DNA from: Gammaproteobacteria bacterium
GTDB taxonomy: Bacteria; Pseudomonadota; Gammaproteobacteria; Acidiferrobacterales; Acidiferrobacteraceae
Length of the DNA: 9,301 nt
Reading direction: 5' to 3'
Assembly (NCBI GenBank): GCA_028064935.1
Contig: JAPTWT010000212.1
Location: forward strand, 1-9,301
The notes below the pieces were generated by a model that worked only from the letters and a program-made list of their open reading frames with translations, made no database searches and was not told where the DNA came from. A program made the translations under genes and the position numbers. Shown here piece after piece: positions 6,848 through 9,301 of this stretch. Numbering within the stretch: position 1 is the first letter of the stretch; each line of letters opens with the position of its first letter.

Positions 6848-7490
6848 GGCGCGCCCCGTAGTTCAGCACGCCTGATTCGATCACCAGACCTTGTGCATAC
6901 GACAGCGCGTGTTCGCCGTAAGCAGGCTTGCTGAACAGCTGATCCGGCATGGAAGACAGGCTCAAATTGATGTCCGCCTGCACCGGACTGTTCTGCGGCT
7001 CGCCGACGTAGCTGGGGACGAATTCGCGCCAGCCCAGACTCGGGACGTAATGGCACTGGCCGCGTTTCAGGCGGCGCTCGAAAATGTCCTTGAACGCGTG
7101 GCAGGGTGAGCGTGTGCGCTCCAACCACTGCCTGATTTTGGGCGGAAAGTCACTGCGCGTTGCGGGGTTCAGCGAGGCGTAGAGGCGATAGCGCACGTTG
7201 ATCAGCACTGTGGCGAAAAGCTGGTAGTTGTTGCCGTCCTTGATTTGCCCGCTTTTGCGCAGCGGGCCGCCGTAGTTGGTCGCGTAGTGGTGGTAGACCA
7301 GCGGCGCGCAGATTTCGACCCGGCTCGGAACGATCTCGACCGCTGGGTTCCACAAGATGGCTTCGAAAATGCCCTTGGCGGCGGAACGCGTCGGCGTCGG
7401 GTAGGTTCCGGGCGAGTCGCCGGTATCCGGGCGTGTCCAGATCGCCGTCGGGCCAGCAATTTCCAGGCAGATTGCATATGGCTCTCGCAT
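6837..7490 (-). CDS. cas5c: Cas5 (Cas5c/Cas5d-like) crRNA 5'-handle subunit
   Basis: Cas5 caps the 5' handle of the crRNA; in I-C, which lacks Cas6, it is also the pre-crRNA endonuclease. This 217-residue protein shows the family N-terminus (YAICLEIAGPTAIWTRPD), the signature TYPTPTRSAAKGIFEAILW starting at residue 29, the INVRYRLYA strand, and FERRLKRGQCHYVPSLGWREF near 137-157, equivalent to the usual RRxxxGQCFxxPYLGCREF. ATG 7490 is chosen because GGAG lies eight bases upstream; a TTG at 7517 would give an unlikely Lys/Asn start. In the region where standard Cas5d has the catalytic Lys-His pair (K116-H117 of the Bacillus halodurans enzyme), I see Cys-His-Ala-Phe (130-133), so the pair seems replaced. 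No Cas6 gene is in the window. The gene overlaps cas8 by 11 bases. Confidence 0.9.
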   Translation of the reverse strand: MREPYAICLEIAGPTAIWTRPDTGDSPGTYPTPTRSAAKGIFEAILWNPAVEIVPSRVEICAPLVYHHYATNYGGPLRKSGQIKDGNNYQLFATVLINVRYRLYASLNPATRSDFPPKIRQWLERTRSPCHAFKDIFERRLKRGQCHYVPSLGWREFVPSYVGEPQNSPVQADINLSLSSMPDQLFSKPAYGEHALSYAQGLVIESGVLNYGARHAE

Positions 7491-7506
7491 GCTTCTACTC
7501 CAGTTT

Positions 7507-7959
7507 TTATTTTTCAACAGTTAAGACAAGCCTCGTCGGTACGCCGCCCTGCCCATCTTTGTGGTGACGAGGGCCGGGATGACTGCGACTAAAGCAGATC
7601 CGGCCCAAGTCAACCAGCAGGCCGATGTGATAGGCCGGTACGCAATCCGAAATGCCGAACCGTTCAATGGTCCACATCGCCCCGGCCGTGGAATGCAGCG
7701 CCTTGCCGGCTTCGCCCCGGATGTGGGCATCGGCTTCGAAGCCGCTGGCCTGGCCATGCAGGCGGCGCTGAAACCGATCCGCGTATTTGCCGAGATCGTG
7801 CAGTAGTCCGGCAAGGTGCGCTTCGTCACGCCACGCCGATTCGCTCGCGAAGTCTTTTGCAAGATTGGCTACCGAACCGAGATGAACGGTGAGGGGGTGC
7901 CAATCGCCGATGTGGTTTGCGCTGTGTGCGTAGTACATGTCAGTGCTCATTTTCGGCAT
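7507..7959 (-). pseudogene. cas3: Cas3 HD-domain fragment (I-C type), degenerate
   Basis: This open frame of 150 codons starts like a I-C Cas3: MYYAHS (H12), DWHPLTVHLGSVANLAKDFA, LAGLLHDLGKYADRFQRRL (H54-D55) and LHSTAGA (H89). The next expected segment, AxAGHHAGLPD with the paired metal-binding histidines, is missing: the protein reads AYHIGLLVDLG. After about residue 120 there is no Cas3 similarity, only an Arg/His/Gly-rich tail that ends at TAA 7509, and no helicase follows. It therefore cannot be a complete HD nuclease. ATG 7959 is chosen for its GGGAG site (spacer five bases), which lies just after the VapC stop; ATG 7950 is the alternative. It is followed 16 bases later by cas5. The frame has stayed open, so a retained non-catalytic protein cannot be excluded. 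Confidence 0.8.
7531..7606 (-). repeat. Hairpin-rich block in the tail of the HD fragment
   Basis: Two inverted-repeat structures lie side by side where Cas3 similarity has ended. One has seven-base arms CCTCGTC (7531-7537) and GACGAGG (7566-7572). The other is a strong imperfect hairpin from GGGCCGGGAT (7571-7580) to ATCCGGCCC (7598-7606), with further CTGC/GCAG pairing around a seven-base loop. This could be the end of a small palindromic element or the scar of the deletion that removed the helicase. I do not recognise a named element. Confidence 0.4.
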
Positions 7960-7972
7960 CGGTTCTCCCAAG

Positions 7973-8389
7973 TCATGCAGCCAGCACGTTCACATGTCCG
8001 GTCTTGCCGTAGTCCAGAATTTTCTGGTCGCGCGTCACCAGGGTGTAGCCGCCGATGCGCGCTTCGGCAATCAGCAACCTGTCCGCCGGGTCGGCGTGTG
8101 GCACACCAGGCAGCAAGGTGCTTTCAAGCGCAGCTTGCCAGTCGAGTGGGCGCAAGCGCAGGCCGGGCAGCGTCGTCGCATGCTGTATCCAGTCCTTTAC
8201 TGGCACTGACAGGGTGATCCGGTTTTTCGCGACCAGCAGGCCGATCTCCCATGCGCTGACCGCGCTGACGTGCAGTCGACTCGTGAGCAGCGCATCTTCG
8301 ATCCGGCTGACGCCACCGGGTTTCAATCGCCCGGCAACGCCCTCCGCGTACCAGAGCCAGACGTGGGTATCGAGCAACAGCGCGCTCAT
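7973..8389 (-). CDS. vapC: PIN-domain ribonuclease toxin (VapC-like)
   Basis: This 138-residue PIN-domain protein has the four expected acidic positions: D7 in LLLDTHVWLW, E48 in VSAVSAWEIGLL, D100/D103 in HADPADRLLIAEAR and D121 in LVTRDQKIL. VapC toxins cleave tRNA or rRNA with a metal-bound active site and are held inactive by the cognate antitoxin. All key residues and the full family length are present, so it should be active. ATG 8389 overlaps the antitoxin TGA by four bases (ATGA). The open extension up to 8458 is a shadow of the antitoxin gene. It ends 13 bases before the HD fragment, so the pair is placed inside what was the cas operon, between two cas3 remnants. Confidence 0.93.
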   Translation of the reverse strand: MSALLLDTHVWLWYAEGVAGRLKPGGVSRIEDALLTSRLHVSAVSAWEIGLLVAKNRITLSVPVKDWIQHATTLPGLRLRPLDWQAALESTLLPGVPHADPADRLLIAEARIGGYTLVTRDQKILDYGKTGHVNVLAA

Positions 8390-8667
8390 GGTTTGACGGA
8401 TGGATCGGTGAGGAGAGGGCCGTACAGATCGTCTTCTTCGCCCGTCTCGGCCGCCCAAGGCTCATGCGGCACGTTGACGATGTCGCCATGGATCGTGACG
8501 GTACCTTTCATGTAGCCAAACAGGCCGCGCGGTTGCTCGTCTTCGATGGGCACGACACGCGCGACGGGTTTGCCGCGTTTGGTGATGACCAGCGGCTCGT
8601 GGGTGGCGGCGACTTCGTCGAGGAGTTTCAGGCATTTGGCCTTGAATTCGGAGGCGCTAATGTTCAT
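8386..8667 (-). CDS. Phd/YefM-type antitoxin
   Basis: This 93-residue antitoxin begins MNISASEFKAKCLKLLDEVA, the DNA-binding N-terminal fold of the Phd/YefM family, followed by the conserved strand pair PLVITKRGKPVARVVPIE. The C-terminal part, LFGYMKGTVTIHGDIV then an acidic EEDDLYG segment, is the toxin-binding region common in Phd-type partners of PIN toxins. It should neutralise the VapC-like toxin and repress its own promoter. ATG 8667 is chosen because the family N-terminus starts there and GGAG lies six bases upstream; in-frame ATGs at 8679 and further upstream would extend it through the palindrome. It follows directly on the truncated end of the cas3 helicase remnant. Confidence 0.93.
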   Translation of the reverse strand: MNISASEFKAKCLKLLDEVAATHEPLVITKRGKPVARVVPIEDEQPRGLFGYMKGTVTIHGDIVNVPHEPWAAETGEEDDLYGPLLTDPSVKP

Positions 8668-8679
8668 GACCCACTCCAT

Positions 8680-8700
8680 ATGACCTCTATAGGTGGTCAT
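8680..8700 (-). promoter_or_regulatory. Palindromic candidate operator of the antitoxin-toxin pair
   Basis: Six-base arms ATGACC and GGTCAT flank a nine-base centre, ending 13 bases upstream of the antitoxin start. Phd-family antitoxins bind such palindromes to repress their own operon. A possible promoter lies just upstream on the minus strand, TTGCTC then 17 bases then TAAGAT, whose -10 abuts the palindrome. The stop codon of the cas3 remnant (8699-8697) falls inside the repeat. Confidence 0.5.
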
Positions 8701-9301
8701 CTTAGATCGCTCTGTGCCAAGGAGCAAATGGGCAACGAGCTGCAGCGCAACAATCCCGGTGGAGCAGGCTTGGGAGGCACAAAAACGACCACTTTGCCTT
8801 TCCCGGCTAATCGACCTTCGCGGTTGCAGCGACCTGCCGCCTGGGCAATGGAATCCAATCCGGCCAGAGCGCGATAGACCACAGGAAAATCCACGTCCAC
8901 ACCCGCTTCGACCAATTGCGTACTCACCACGCGCGTGGGGATACCCGCCTGCAAGCGCCTCTTGATATCAGCAATGACCTGCGAACTGATGCGCACCACA
9001 CATCAGTGCAGATAAATGCAGTGTGCCCTGGTCGTACTTCTGCATCTGCTCCCACAACGCGTGAGCGTCCTTACGGGTGTTGACGATAGCGAGCGCGGAA
9101 TCATATTCGGCGAGATCGCCCGCAAGCGTCGGCCAGTCGGTACTGGCGTGCCAATTGGGAGGTAAACGCACACGAACACGCTCCAATGCAGCGTAGAGGG
9201 CGTCAGGATCATCCATGAGCTCGCGCACATTCTCCAGGCCACGCAGATTTTTGCTCGCATCAAAGTATTCGCGGGTACTCAAGGCAGGTTGGGTGGCAGT
9301 G
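8697..9301 (-). pseudogene. cas3: Canonical I-C cas3 helicase remnant, frameshifted and truncated
   Basis: Entering from the right edge, the frame reads TATQPAL (motif III region), then RxYFD, LYAALERVRVRLP, AIVNTRKDAHALWEQM (motif IV) and [11 protein letters not shown]. There the frame breaks: between CAT (8991-8989) and TCG (8984) four bases stand where three are needed, so one base was gained. In the next frame the protein resumes as [20 protein letters not shown], then [20 protein letters not shown] (motif V), [13 protein letters not shown] (motif VI) and [16 protein letters not shown]. This is a very close match to standard I-C Cas3. Similarity stops at about 8745; 15 unrelated codons follow to a TGA at 8699-8697, so the C-terminal domain is gone. 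A sequencing error could explain the single base but not the lost C-terminus. The HD and first helicase domain would be outside the window. Confidence 0.9.

Noticed and set aside
6146..6934. A 262-codon open frame on the plus strand
   Set aside because: Antisense to the cas8 N-terminal part and cas5 end; no domain pattern and no ribosome-binding support.
7491..7530. AT-rich stretch before cas5 as a promoter
   Set aside because: TTGTCT and poly-A runs are present, but no -10 hexamer at a sensible spacing; kept only as a possibility.
1..9301. CRISPR array, cas2 or cas6
   Set aside because: I saw no regularly spaced direct repeats and no cas2- or cas6-like frame; the array and cas2 would be expected past the left edge.

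Overview
The window is part of a CRISPR-Cas locus. Every gene I can support lies on the minus strand, so transcription runs from the right edge to the left edge. High GC, heavy use of ATGA-type stop/start overlaps and the protein types suggest a GC-rich Gram-negative bacterium, probably a proteobacterium. That placement is inference; no marker gene fixes the taxon.

Layout in transcription order. (1) 9301-8697: a broken remnant of a canonical subtype I-C cas3 helicase. It carries a one-base frameshift near 8986 and has lost its C-terminus after about 8745. (2) 8667-7973: a Phd/YefM-type antitoxin and VapC-like PIN toxin pair, with a palindrome over its presumed promoter. (3) 7959-7507: an HD-nuclease fragment of a I-C type Cas3. 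It lacks the Gly-His-His motif and ends in an unrelated tail containing a strong hairpin. (4) 7490-1513: a compact effector block, cas5 - cas8 (with a likely internal cas11) - cas7 - cas3. Its subunits look I-C-like but divergent, and the intact HD-helicase Cas3 sits downstream of cas7 rather than ahead of cas5. (5) 1425-980: a HicB/HicA-like toxin-antitoxin pair with its own upstream palindrome. (6) 977-1: cas4 and the first 106 codons of cas1, both of ordinary I-C appearance. cas1 runs off the left edge, so cas2 and a CRISPR array would be expected beyond it; neither is in the window.

How it fits together. Cas5, Cas8, Cas11 and Cas7 would form the crRNA-guided surveillance complex (Cascade). 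The downstream Cas3 would be recruited to unwind and degrade the target. Cas4 and Cas1 would acquire spacers. The main point is the mosaic structure: remnants of a canonical I-C cas3 lie on one side and I-C type cas4-cas1 on the other, around a divergent effector block that brings its own Cas3, with a toxin-antitoxin module at or near each border. I read this as a I-C locus whose interference module was replaced, with toxin-antitoxin pairs built into the operon. The only stretches without genes are short (about 8668-8696 and 1426-1512), and both hold candidate control sites for the toxin-antitoxin pairs.
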